This document shows positions 25,361-33,445 of a DNA stretch of 64,000 nt, piece by piece; positions within the stretch are counted from its first letter, which is position 1, and every line of letters starts with the position of its first letter. The translations under genes and the position numbers were made by a program. Location of the stretch: assembly GCF_001019615.1 (NCBI RefSeq), contig NZ_JNBQ01000002.1, positions 310,001 through 374,000 of the forward strand. Reading direction: 5' to 3'. The stretch comes from Cellulosimicrobium funkei (GTDB lineage: Bacteria; Actinomycetota; Actinomycetes; Actinomycetales; Cellulomonadaceae). The notes beneath the pieces were generated by a model that saw only the letters and a program-made list of their open reading frames with translations, was not told the DNA's origin and did not search any database.

Positions 25361-27577
25361 TCAGACGACGAGGTTGCCCGTCGTGACGACGCGGTCGCCG
25401 TCCTCGGGGAACGCCGTGCGGGTGACGCCCTGCTCGACGTTGCCGCTGTGCAGGGCGTACGAGTCGCCGCCCAGCGCGGACGGCGCGAGCGCGAGGCTGC
25501 CGCCCGCGAAGGTCGAGCCCGTGGCAGACCACTTGTTGATACCGGCGTCTAGGTTCACGTGTCCAGTGTCACCCGACGGCGCGGTGCTCCGGACGCCGTC
25601 GAGCGCCCACGTGACCGGCTTGTCCGCCTTCGCCCGACGCAGGAAGCTGCCGCCCGCGGGCTTCCCCTCCAGCCGGGCACCGCCGTCGAGCCGGATCGTC
25701 TGCTCCGCTGCGCCCGCCGCGACGATCGCGACGTTGCGCACGACGCCGCCGCGCACCGTGAGGTCGCCGCTCGCCGTCACGGTCCCCTCGCCCTCGGCCG
25801 CCTCGAGCGTGCACGCGTCGAGCACGACCTGGCCCTTCCCGGCGAACGAGGCGTTCTTCAGCCCGTTCAGGGTCGTGCGGACGAGGTGCACCGGGTTCGT
25901 GACGTTCGCCTGGGTGATCGCGGTGTCCGGCAGGACCGCGAACCGCGACCCCTCGATGACGTTGGGCCGCTTCGACAGCGCCGAGGCCTGGGAGATGATC
26001 AGCGTGTCGTCGGCCTGGCAGCCGCGGAGCTGCACGCCGTCGGCGTTGACCCACAGCATCCCCGACCCAGCGAGGCCGTCCTTGCGGATGACCTGCACGT
26101 CCTCGAGCGTGAGGTCGGTGACCTTGACGCGCGCGACGAACCACGAGCACACGTGCCGCGTCACCGTGATGCGCTTGGCCGCGCCGCCCCAGGCCGCGCC
26201 CGAGTTGGCGAACGTCATGAGGCCCGAGTTCCCCACGTAGGTGAGGTCGTGCTCGTACTGGCCGTGCGTGACGAACGGGCCCTGGTCGTCGCCGTCGCCG
26301 TGGCAGTTCTCCACCAGCCCGTACGACGACGCGGTCCAGTCGTTGAGGTGCCGCGCGTTGGTCGTGTGGCAGTCGACCACGTGCCCGTAGTTGCAGTAGA
26401 TCTGCTGCGTCAGGTAGCCCGCGCCGCCCCACGTGACCGACGCCGGGTTGGTCAGCGAGCAGCCCGCCGTGCGGAAGAACGTGCTCCACCGGCGCATGAC
26501 GAGCGGCCAGAACGTCGCGACGCCGTGCACGTTCTCCACGTCGCAGCGGACCGCGTACTCGTAGGCGATCGGGTGCGAACCGGTGTACTGGTCGCCGTCA
26601 GGTCGTCCGCGGAACACGAGGTTGCGCACGTGCACCTGCTCGACGGGCTCCACGCGCGTCCACGTGAGCGTGCGGCCCTTCGCGAGCGACCAGCCCGCCT
26701 TGTAGTTGACGCGCACGTGGGTGGCGTCCACGATCTGCGTGATCTGCACCAGGCGCTGGAGCTCGCGCTCCCACCGGCCGGTGAGCGCGTTGACCTCGAC
26801 CGCGTACCACTGACCCACCTCGAACCGCGACGCGTCCGCGACCTCGTAGTCGTCGCGCAGCTCCGGCATCGTCGCCGTGAGGGTGTTCGTCCGGACGTCG
26901 TCCGTGACCTTCCCGCGGAAGAACAGCACGGCCGCGAAGGGGTCGTCCTGCCCGGCGTCCTCGATGCCCTCGGTCGTCATGAGGTGGTTGCCGAAGTCGA
27001 GCTCGAGGTTCGAGCGGGTGAAGGTGTGGCGGCGGGTGAAGTTGAGGTCGGTGTGGGCCTCGATGCGGGTGATGCTGGGGTCGTCGACGAGGGCGTCGAG
27101 CGCGTCGTCCGCGGGGTCGTCGGGGCCGAAGAGGCCGAACCAGCGGAAGTCGGCGGTGCCGGTGTGCAGGGTGTGCCAGCGCCCCTTGGCGCTGGCGTCG
27201 CTCGGGGCGAGGACGGTGCCGCCGTTGGTGGTCGCGGTGGACTTGGCGTCGTAGCGCAGGAGGCGCTCGGCGCCGTCGCCGGGGGTGGCGTGGCCGAGGA
27301 GCTGGGCGACCGTGCCGTCGTCGAGCTTCTTGGCCTTCCAGCCGGTGAGCTCGGCGACGGTGGCGGCGACGAGGACCTCGGCGTCGGGCTTGTCGTTCTT
27401 GCCCGTGGGGAGCGCTCCGGCGAGGGGCGCCGCGTGGGCGCTGCCGCTGCCGAGGGCGACGGCGCCCGCGGCGAGGGAGGCGATGCCGGCGACGCGCAGC
27501 AGGTTGCGCCGCGAGGGCGGCTGGGCGGCCTCGCCCGGCGCCGCCGTCGTCGGCTCGGTCGTGGTGTCGAGGGTCAT
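25361..27577 (-). CDS. Tat-exported right-handed beta-helix protein (putative glycan lyase/depolymerase), paralogue A
   Basis: A 738-residue secreted protein. The Tat signal is SRRNLLRVAG (RR at 23-24) with cleavage near SAHAA (about 49). Residues 55-140 match the N-terminal module seen before pectate-lyase-3/tail-spike type helices (RYDAKSTATTNGGTVLAPSD, GRWHTLHTG, FRWFGLFG). The rest is a parallel beta-helix with a conserved core NARHLNDWTASSYGLVENC, HGDGDDQG, THGQYEHDL, VGNSGLMTFANSG shared with paralogue B; its His, Asp and Glu residues are candidate catalytic residues. No CAZy family could be assigned by eye. AAAGGA precedes ATG at 27577. Placed between the transporter operon and paralogue B, it probably cuts the glycan imported by that transporter. 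Confidence 0.8.
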   Translation of the reverse strand: MTLDTTTEPTTAAPGEAAQPPSRRNLLRVAGIASLAAGAVALGSGSAHAAPLAGALPTGKNDKPDAEVLVAATVAELTGWKAKKLDDGTVAQLLGHATPGDGAERLLRYDAKSTATTNGGTVLAPSDASAKGRWHTLHTGTADFRWFGLFGPDDPADDALDALVDDPSITRIEAHTDLNFTRRHTFTRSNLELDFGNHLMTTEGIEDAGQDDPFAAVLFFRGKVTDDVRTNTLTATMPELRDDYEVADASRFEVGQWYAVEVNALTGRWERELQRLVQITQIVDATHVRVNYKAGWSLAKGRTLTWTRVEPVEQVHVRNLVFRGRPDGDQYTGSHPIAYEYAVRCDVENVHGVATFWPLVMRRWSTFFRTAGCSLTNPASVTWGGAGYLTQQIYCNYGHVVDCHTTNARHLNDWTASSYGLVENCHGDGDDQGPFVTHGQYEHDLTYVGNSGLMTFANSGAAWGGAAKRITVTRHVCSWFVARVKVTDLTLEDVQVIRKDGLAGSGMLWVNADGVQLRGCQADDTLIISQASALSKRPNVIEGSRFAVLPDTAITQANVTNPVHLVRTTLNGLKNASFAGKGQVVLDACTLEAAEGEGTVTASGDLTVRGGVVRNVAIVAAGAAEQTIRLDGGARLEGKPAGGSFLRRAKADKPVTWALDGVRSTAPSGDTGHVNLDAGINKWSATGSTFAGGSLALAPSALGGDSYALHSGNVEQGVTRTAFPEDGDRVVTTGNLVV

Positions 27578-27650
27578 GGGTGTCCTTTCGTCGGCCCGTG
27601 CACGACGGCGCGGGTGTCGGTGGGGAGGAACGTTCGGGTGCCCGGGTGGG

Positions 27651-29927
27651 TCACACGACGAGGTTCGCGTCGACGAGCACGCCGTCGCCGGACGTCGGGA
27701 GCCCGGTGCGGTCGACGCCGGTCTCGACGTTGCGGGCATGGAGGACGCGCACGCCGTCGGGCAGGTCGAGGCGGCCGCCCGTGAACCGCGACCCGGTCGC
27801 GGCGTAGCGGTCGCCCGCCCGCAGCGCGACGTGCGCGGTGTCGTCGGTCGCCCGCAGGTCGGCGCCGCGGAGTGTGACGTCCACGGCGCCCGCGCCGGTG
27901 CCGCGCGAGACGAGGGCGCCGGCCGTCGTCGTGCCCGACGCGCGCACGCCGTCGAGCACGAGCCGCTGGTCGCGCGCGCCGCTGAGCCGCACGCCCACGC
28001 CCCGCCACGACCCGCCCGTGACGGTGACGTCCGCCGAGCCGAGGTCGACCGGGGCGGCGGGCGCGTCGTCCGTGCCGCCGACGAGCTCGCAGTCGGTGAA
28101 CGTCACGGGACCGGCACCGCGCAGGATCGTGCCGTCCACGCCCGTGATCCGGGTGCGGACGAAGTGCACGGCGTTCGTCACCGGCGTCTGGTGCAGCACC
28201 GACCCCGCGGGCAGCGCGAACGCGCAGTCCTCGACGACCGTCGGGCGCCGCGACAGCGACGACCGCTGCCCGACGGCGAAGAAGCCGGCCGTGCAGCCGC
28301 GCACCTGTGCGCCGTCGGCGTTGATCGTGAGCGTCGCCTGCGGGTCGAACGTCGACCGTGCGACGACGTGCACGTCCTCGAGCGTGAGGTCCGTGATCTT
28401 GGTGCCCGCGACGAACCACGAGCACGTGTGGTGCTTGACCGTGATGCGCTTGGCCGCCGTGCCCCACTGGCCGCCCGAGTTGGCGATGTCCATGAGCCCG
28501 CTGTTGCCGACGAACACGAGGTCGTGCTCGTACTGGCCGTGGGTCGTGAAGGGGTTGCCGCCCTGGTCGTCCCCGTCGCCGTGGCAGTTCTCCACGAGGC
28601 AGTACGCCGACGCCGTGAGGTCGTTGAGGTGCCGCGCGTTGTGGCTCGTGCAGTCGGAGACCCGCCCGTACAGGCAGTAGATCTGCTGCGTGAGGTAGCC
28701 GGCGCCGCCGTAGAAGACCGTCGGGGGGTTGGCGACCGAGCACCGCTCGGTCACGAAGTGGGTGTTCCAGCGCCGCATGATCACGGGCCACCACGTGCGG
28801 TGGCCGTGCACGTCCGAGACGTCGCAGCGCACCGCGTACTCGAACGCGACGGGGTGGGAGCCGGTCATCTCGCGGTCGTCGGGCAGCTCGCCGTTCGCCG
28901 GGCCGTCGAAGGGCCCGGAGCCGTGGAACGTCATCGCGCGCACGTGCACCTGCTCGACGGGCTCGACGCGCGTCCAGGTGAGCACGCGCCCGGCGGGCAG
29001 CTCCCAGCCGTTCTTGTAGTCGACGCGCACGTGCGTCGCGTCGAGCACCTGCGTGACCTGGACGAGGCGCTGGAGCTCGCGCTCGTCGCCTCCGCCCCCG
29101 GGGCGCTCGTCCGAGCGCAGCGCCCACCACTGCCCGACGGCGAACGCGCCCGCGTCCGCGACCTCGAAGACGTCGGCGAGGTCGGGGAGGGTGGCGGCGA
29201 GCGTGCGCTGCTGCGTCTCGTCGGTCACCCGCCCCTGGAAGAACAGGACCGCGCCGAACGGGTTGTCGTGCGCGTTGCGCTCGATGCCCTCGCTCGTGAC
29301 CGTGTTGCCGCCGAAGTCGAGCTCGAGGTTCGAGCGCGTGAACGTGTGGCGGCGGGTGAAGTTGAGGTCGGTGTGGGCCTCGATGCGGGTGATGCTCGGG
29401 TCGTCGACGAGGGCGTCGAGCGCGGCGTCGGCGGGGTTCTCCGGGCCGAAGAGGCCGAACCAGCGGAAGTCGGCGGTGCCGGTGTGCAGGGTGTGCCAGC
29501 GGCCCGTGGTCGTGGCGTCGGCGGGGGCGAGGACGGTGCCGCCGTTCGGTGCGGCGGTGGACTTCGCGTCGTAGCGCACGAGGCGGGCGGCGCCGTCGCC
29601 CGCGGCGGCGTGGCCGAGGAGCTGGGCGACCGTGCCGTCGTCGACCTTCTTGGCCTTCCAACCGGTGAGCTCGGCGACGGTGGCGGCGACGAGGACCTCG
29701 GCGTCGGGCTTGTCGTCGTTCTTGGCGCCGAGCGGTGCGCCGGCGAGGGGCGTGGCGTGGGCGCTGCCGGTGCCGAGGGCGACGGCGCCTGCGGCGAGGG
29801 AGGCGATACCGGCCACGCGCAGCAGGCTGCGCCGCGACGGGGGCGGGGCGTCGACCGCCGGCTCGGGTTGGCCGAGGGTCGGGGACGCGGGGCGGGTCTG
29901 GGATCGGGGAGTGGACAACTCGGGCAC
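27651..29927 (-). CDS. Tat-exported right-handed beta-helix protein, paralogue B
   Basis: The 758-residue paralogue of the protein encoded downstream. Tat motif SRRSLLRVAG (RR at 32-33), cleavage near GSAHA (about 57). It shares the NGGTVLAPAD / WFGLFG N-terminal module and the core NARHLNDLTASAYCLVENC, HGDGDDQG, THGQYEHDL, VGNSGLMDIANSG. A Gly-rich insert (GGGGDEREL) and a longer loop at GSGPFDGPANGELPDD distinguish it. GTG at 29927 directly follows GAAGG, which is close; TTG at 29918 is an alternative start. Two operators lie upstream (30110, 30181), and paralogue A is 74 bp downstream, so they are probably co-transcribed. Function as a lyase or glycosidase is inference. Confidence 0.8.
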   Translation of the reverse strand: MPELSTPRSQTRPASPTLGQPEPAVDAPPPSRRSLLRVAGIASLAAGAVALGTGSAHATPLAGAPLGAKNDDKPDAEVLVAATVAELTGWKAKKVDDGTVAQLLGHAAAGDGAARLVRYDAKSTAAPNGGTVLAPADATTTGRWHTLHTGTADFRWFGLFGPENPADAALDALVDDPSITRIEAHTDLNFTRRHTFTRSNLELDFGGNTVTSEGIERNAHDNPFGAVLFFQGRVTDETQQRTLAATLPDLADVFEVADAGAFAVGQWWALRSDERPGGGGDERELQRLVQVTQVLDATHVRVDYKNGWELPAGRVLTWTRVEPVEQVHVRAMTFHGSGPFDGPANGELPDDREMTGSHPVAFEYAVRCDVSDVHGHRTWWPVIMRRWNTHFVTERCSVANPPTVFYGGAGYLTQQIYCLYGRVSDCTSHNARHLNDLTASAYCLVENCHGDGDDQGGNPFTTHGQYEHDLVFVGNSGLMDIANSGGQWGTAAKRITVKHHTCSWFVAGTKITDLTLEDVHVVARSTFDPQATLTINADGAQVRGCTAGFFAVGQRSSLSRRPTVVEDCAFALPAGSVLHQTPVTNAVHFVRTRITGVDGTILRGAGPVTFTDCELVGGTDDAPAAPVDLGSADVTVTGGSWRGVGVRLSGARDQRLVLDGVRASGTTTAGALVSRGTGAGAVDVTLRGADLRATDDTAHVALRAGDRYAATGSRFTGGRLDLPDGVRVLHARNVETGVDRTGLPTSGDGVLVDANLVV

Positions 29928-30109
29928 CCTTCGGGACGTCGGGAGGACGCCGTGCGGGCGGGCGACGCGAAGGCTCCGGCGGCCCGGGGCTGCGGGGTGT
30001 TCCGGGGGAGCGGTGCTGCGGGGGTCGTGCGGTTCCGGTGCTGGGTCGGGGTCAGCGGGTTCGTGCGCGTCGTTGCGACGGTGAACCGGACTCTCGGAGA
30101 GTAGCCAAA

Positions 30110-30119
30110 TGCTATGGCA
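30110..30119. promoter_or_regulatory. TGCTATAGCA-like operator (TGCTATGGCA)
   Basis: One mismatch from the regulon palindrome, extended by flanking A and T to ATGCTATGGCAT. It lies about 180 bp upstream of paralogue B. Confidence 0.75.
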
Positions 30120-30180
30120 TCGTCAAGAGATGGACGATGCGTGTCGATGCAGGTCAGAGAGAGTGTGAGCGGCCCCTGAA

Positions 30181-30190
30181 TGCCATAGCA
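30181..30190. promoter_or_regulatory. TGCTATAGCA-like operator (TGCCATAGCA)
   Basis: Exact reverse complement of the site at 30110. The two could be bound together with looping of the intervening DNA. Confidence 0.7.
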
Positions 30191-30293
30191 AAATGCGACG
30201 CGACCTGCGCGGACCGCTCGTGTGATCGCGGTTCAGGGCCAGGGCGGCGACGCGCCGACCTGCGAGCCGCTGCCCGACCCGACCCGTGATCGC

Positions 30294-30548
30294 TCATCGG
30301 CCGCGGTAGCGCTTGGCCACGTAGGCGGGCACCGCGAGGGACCAGTAGAGGATGGAGACGACTCCGATGGGAGCCATGTATGCCGGCTCGCTCCGGCCTC
30401 CCATCAGGTACACGACCGCCGCGACGACGGAGACGACCCCCACCCAGCCGAGGAAGAGCGGCCCTGTGCGGACCGGCGCCGCACCGGCCACGTCCCGCAA
30501 CCAGCTCTCGTACCATCCCGATGGCTTGTCGGGTTCGCGATCGGCCAT
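30294..30548 (-). CDS. Small membrane protein of unknown function
   Basis: An 84-residue protein with a polar N-terminus (MADREPDKPSGWYESW) and two predicted membrane helices (GPLFLGWVGVVSVVAAVVYLM and AYMAPIGVVSILYWSLAVPA), ending in a basic tail KRYRGR. No family recognised. It opens a short block of unrecognised genes that is less GC-rich than its surroundings. The ribosome site is weak, so the start is moderately sure. Confidence 0.6.
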   Translation of the reverse strand: MADREPDKPSGWYESWLRDVAGAAPVRTGPLFLGWVGVVSVVAAVVYLMGGRSEPAYMAPIGVVSILYWSLAVPAYVAKRYRGR

Positions 30549-30676
30549 GGCCGGAAGTGTGGCACGGCGGTCGCTCGACGTGTGTCGTCCCCGGGCGCGG
30601 AGGACTGGCGATCGGCGGGCGCTTCACCACTAGCCCGCAGCCCGGTGCGCTCCTCCTCGCCGGGGCCTCCATGCTG

Positions 30677-30682
30677 TAGATT
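30677..30682 (+). promoter_or_regulatory. -10 element (TAGATT), probably leaderless
   Basis: TAGATT ends 6 nt before the GTG at 30689, with no ribosome site between. A nearly identical arrangement precedes the gene at 31211. Confidence 0.5.
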
Positions 30683-30688
30683 GCCGAC

Positions 30689-31042
30689 GTGGCGAGCTCT
30701 GCGGAACAGGTCTACTGCGACTGGTGCGGCGGACCGCTCTCCGCGGAGTCGGCGGACCGTTCTCGTTGGCTCGGGCTGACTTCCGAGGATGCCTGGGCGT
30801 GCGCGACGTGCATCGACAAGGGGCTCTACCGGGTTCCTCCTGACGGCTGGGACGGCCCCTTGGAGGAGTGGCTCGCGCGCGACCAGTACGTCCTGAGCGT
30901 TGATGATCGCTCCGCGATAGTCAACGCACTGACCGAGGTCTGCTACGGCCCCGAAGCGATCGAGGACTGGGAGTTCGAGGTGCGCATGGGGATCTCGCGA
31001 GACGAGGCGGGTCAAGTGTTGCGACGGATCGCAGGGAGATGA
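30689..31042 (+). CDS. Hypothetical protein with two CxxC pairs
   Basis: The 117-residue product starts MASSAEQVYCDWCGGPL and has a second pair in WACATCID (about residue 38), so it may bind one zinc ion as a small ribbon at the N-terminus. The C-terminal half is helical and acidic (DDRSAIVNALTEVCYGPEAIEDWEFEVRMG). No family recognised. Codon use is less GC-biased than in neighbours. The gene probably starts without a leader, with TAGATT 6 nt upstream of GTG. Confidence 0.65.
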   Translation: MASSAEQVYCDWCGGPLSAESADRSRWLGLTSEDAWACATCIDKGLYRVPPDGWDGPLEEWLARDQYVLSVDDRSAIVNALTEVCYGPEAIEDWEFEVRMGISRDEAGQVLRRIAGR

Positions 31043-31210
31043 GCGCCAGTCCGCAGAGAGGCGATGGCAATCCCGCTCGGCACCCGCGCTGCGGACAAGG
31101 GTGTGCCTGTCGGACCGACCGTGGAAGACGCGCTCTGGCTTGTTCCCCGGCGGATACCACGACCAGGCGCTCGGCGTTTGCCTGACACACGTCTGGGTAG
31201 ATTGAGCGCC

Positions 31211-31672
31211 GTGGCGAGAAAGACCAGGAAGGCACCAGTGCTGCGGTTCTCGGGGCCTCCCAGCGCAGACCCGGCAGCGCTGCATCGCGCGCTCGCCGGG
31301 GCAGTCAGAGCGGACATCACGGTCGGCGGATACCTCGTCTTCGCGATGAACCCCGCCGAGGATGTTCTTGATCATGCGACGCTGAAGAGGGTCTCGATCC
31401 TCCGCCGGGGCCGGACAGCCTCGACGAGCGGCGTCGATGACCTCGGTGAACTCATCGACGCGTTGCGGGTCACCGAGGTCACCGACTTCCTGTGCATGTG
31501 CACAGGTGATTTCGTCATCGAGTTCTACGACAAGCACGACGGCCTCATCGAGGTCGTTCGCGTCGACCTGCCTTCCAGGGTCGAGTCGCGACACTGGGCC
31601 GGCGCCGCCTATCTCGCCGAGCCTGCGCGCCTCGTCACATGGCTCGACGCCCATGGTCTGGAGTCGAGCTAG
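31211..31672 (+). CDS. Hypothetical protein
   Basis: A 153-residue alpha/beta protein beginning VARKTRKAPVLRFSGPP. Visible features are a beta-rich stretch YLVFAMNPAEDVLDHATLKRVSILRRG and EVTDFLCMCTGDFVIEFYDKHDGLIEVVRVDLPS. I chose GTG at 31211 because TAGATT lies 7 nt upstream (31198-31203); an in-frame ATG at 31064 would add 49 residues of low-quality sequence. Size and neighbourhood resemble the small immunity-like proteins found in patches in actinobacteria, but this is not demonstrable here. Confidence 0.55.
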   Translation: MARKTRKAPVLRFSGPPSADPAALHRALAGAVRADITVGGYLVFAMNPAEDVLDHATLKRVSILRRGRTASTSGVDDLGELIDALRVTEVTDFLCMCTGDFVIEFYDKHDGLIEVVRVDLPSRVESRHWAGAAYLAEPARLVTWLDAHGLESS

Positions 31673-31700
31673 GGCGTGACTCCTCGGTCATCGGTCGGTT

Positions 31701-32120
31701 CTAGTCTTCGTCAGCCACCCAGTAGCACGCCGAGCGCGACGTCCCGAGGATCACGATGCCGCCGTCGATGGTGTAGTCAGTAGCGGGCATCCATGAGGCA
31801 AGGTGGCTGCCCGGGAGGCCCTTCGTGTTCGTGGCGTAGCGCGTCTCGTCGGTGCCGCACGAGCGGATGAACTCCCGAGCGAGCCGCCGTGCTCGGTGCT
31901 CGGGCATGTGTTCGTCGCTATAGGCCAGGCCGGTACGCAGGACATGTGCGAGTACCTGCTCGGCGCGATCAGCATCAATCTCGATCCAGCAGTCCCCCAG
32001 AGGCCTCAGTCCGGCCGCCAACGCGACGCCATCGAAGTCATGTTGGGGCGCCGCGTCCCACACGAGCCACACACGCTCTGCAGGACGGTCGCGCATGTGC
32101 TGTGCGATGTTCTCGTCCAT
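31701..32120 (-). CDS. Hypothetical protein
   Basis: The 139-residue product (MDENIAQHMRDRPAERVWLVWDAAP...) has an alpha/beta pattern and ends GGIVILGTSRSACYWVADED. No signal peptide or membrane helix. No family recognised. It closes the less GC-rich block and is convergent with the gene at 31211. Confidence 0.55.
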   Translation of the reverse strand: MDENIAQHMRDRPAERVWLVWDAAPQHDFDGVALAAGLRPLGDCWIEIDADRAEQVLAHVLRTGLAYSDEHMPEHRARRLAREFIRSCGTDETRYATNTKGLPGSHLASWMPATDYTIDGGIVILGTSRSACYWVADED

Positions 32121-32226
32121 CGGGCCCCACCATAAGGGCGACCTGCGCGTCCCATCGTCACGGTGAATGTGTCGACCCCATCCTCGCGCTGCGCCTGCCG
32201 GCGATTGCTTGTGCCCGAGATAACGG

Positions 32227-33291
32227 TCAGAGGTAGTCGCCCGGCCAATGAAAGCCCACCCCGGCTGCGGCGGCCTCCCGCAGACGGGCGACGACGTCGA
32301 CCCCCGCGCGAACTGGACGGAGCATCCCGGTCGTGTCCGTCCCCGGCGTCGGCGCGTCGAGGACCGCCGCGGCGAAGCGCTCGGCGAGCGGGTGCGCGGG
32401 CAGCCGGACCTCGACGGTGGCAGAGCCGTGCAGGTGCGCGCGGTGGAGCGTGGTGCGCGCGAGGGCGTCGACGACGTCGTGCGCGCGGTCCGACGCCGGG
32501 TCGACGCCGAGCTCGCGGACCTTCAGCACGTCCGGCTCGGGCTCGAGGACGAGGTAGCCCACGACCTCCCCGTCGGCGGCCCGTGCGGTGAACACCTCGG
32601 CGCCGGAGTACCAGAGCGGGATGCGCTGCTCCCAGTGCTCGGCGGTGCGTCGGATGGCGAGGGGACGCGGTCCGCCCGCCACGGTGTCGAACGCGTCGTG
32701 CAGCACGGCGAGCTGCTCGCGCCCCAGCGCGACCGACCACGCGGGCCACGGGACGCCGGGCAGGCGGTCGGTGCGGACCCGCACGGCGCCGTCGTTCACG
32801 AGGTCCGACGGGGCGGTGTCCGTCGGGAGCGCACCGTCGTCGAGGTCTTCCCGCCCGGTGTCCGGCTCGTCGACCTGACGCGGCGCGCCGCGCAGGAGCG
32901 GCACGTCGAACGTCTCGAAGCCGCTCGACCGGTAGACGTCGGGGGTGCCGGTGAACAGCAGCGCGACGTGCGTGCCGGCACGCTCCATCTGCTCGACGGC
33001 CCGGGAGAGCAGCGCCCGGACGAGGCCCCGGCCGCGGGCTTCAGGGGCGGTCGCGACGTTGGCGACGCCGCCGGCCCGCAGCGTGTCGCCATCTGGCCCG
33101 CCGACCTCGCGCGGCGTCCAGTACACCGAGCCGACCACCCCGCCGTGGAGCGGGTCGACGGCGACGTGCGTGCGGTCGAGCCGACCGTCGTCGGTCTCGT
33201 AGACCGGCACCATGAGCGGCGCGTCGAACGCGCGGTCCCACAGCGCGTAGAGGGAGGGGACGTCGTCGGGCGTGGCGGTGCGCAGATGCAT
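32227..33291 (-). CDS. Eis-like GNAT N-acetyltransferase
   Basis: A 354-residue two-domain GNAT protein. The first GNAT fold carries the acetyl-CoA loop VATAPEARGRGLVRALLSRAVEQM (about 78-101) and the YRSSGFETFDVP strand; the second GNAT-like region and a C-terminal sterol-carrier-like domain end in FHWPGDYL, as in Eis-type enzymes, which acetylate amines such as aminoglycosides or polyamines. A TGCTATAGCA palindrome lies 35 bp upstream of ATG at 33291, tying it to the GntR regulon. The substrate is unknown; an amino sugar is conceivable. Confidence 0.85.
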   Translation of the reverse strand: MHLRTATPDDVPSLYALWDRAFDAPLMVPVYETDDGRLDRTHVAVDPLHGGVVGSVYWTPREVGGPDGDTLRAGGVANVATAPEARGRGLVRALLSRAVEQMERAGTHVALLFTGTPDVYRSSGFETFDVPLLRGAPRQVDEPDTGREDLDDGALPTDTAPSDLVNDGAVRVRTDRLPGVPWPAWSVALGREQLAVLHDAFDTVAGGPRPLAIRRTAEHWEQRIPLWYSGAEVFTARAADGEVVGYLVLEPEPDVLKVRELGVDPASDRAHDVVDALARTTLHRAHLHGSATVEVRLPAHPLAERFAAAVLDAPTPGTDTTGMLRPVRAGVDVVARLREAAAAGVGFHWPGDYL

Positions 33292-33325
33292 GGCCGTCCA
33301 GGGTCGCGTGCCGGTGTTGACGGGA

Positions 33326-33335
33326 TGCTATAGCA
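33326..33335. promoter_or_regulatory. TGCTATAGCA operator (GNAT gene)
   Basis: A perfect TGCTATAGCA palindrome in the promoter of the GNAT gene (33291, minus strand) and downstream of the terminator at 33407. Confidence 0.8.
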
Positions 33336-33406
33336 AAAGTAGGGTCGCGGGACGACCGTCGGCGTGCGACGCGACGGACCGTGCGGGCCGGGCTGGGCAC
33401 GCACGA

Positions 33407-33440
33407 CACCCCGGGCGGCGGCGTGCCGCCACCCGGGGTG
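33407..33440. terminator. Terminator of the NmrA-like gene
   Basis: CACCCCGGG at 33407-33415 pairs with CCCGGGGTG at 33432-33440, and GGCGGC with GCCGCC inside. It lies 6 bp beyond the stop of the gene at 33446. Confidence 0.75.
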
Positions 33441-33445
33441 CACCG

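Larger units (their letters stand above)
29928..30293. promoter_or_regulatory. Promoter region of the beta-helix genes with two operators
   Basis: No gene seen. It contains TGCTATGGCA at 30110-30119 and its exact reverse complement TGCCATAGCA at 30181-30190, 71 bp apart. The upstream part abuts the 3' end of the small membrane-protein gene at 30294. Confidence 0.75.

Noticed and set aside
27285-30104. Long plus-strand open frame opposite the beta-helix genes
   Set aside because: Same artefact: antisense shadow with no recognisable motif, covering two well-supported genes and their promoter.
31064-31210. Upstream ATG for the hypothetical gene at 31211
   Set aside because: The extra 49 codons have poor coding character, and a -10 element sits just before the GTG at 31211.
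31916-31924. CGCTATAGG as an eighth regulon operator
   Set aside because: Only one half matches and it lies inside the coding sequence of the gene at 31701-32120.
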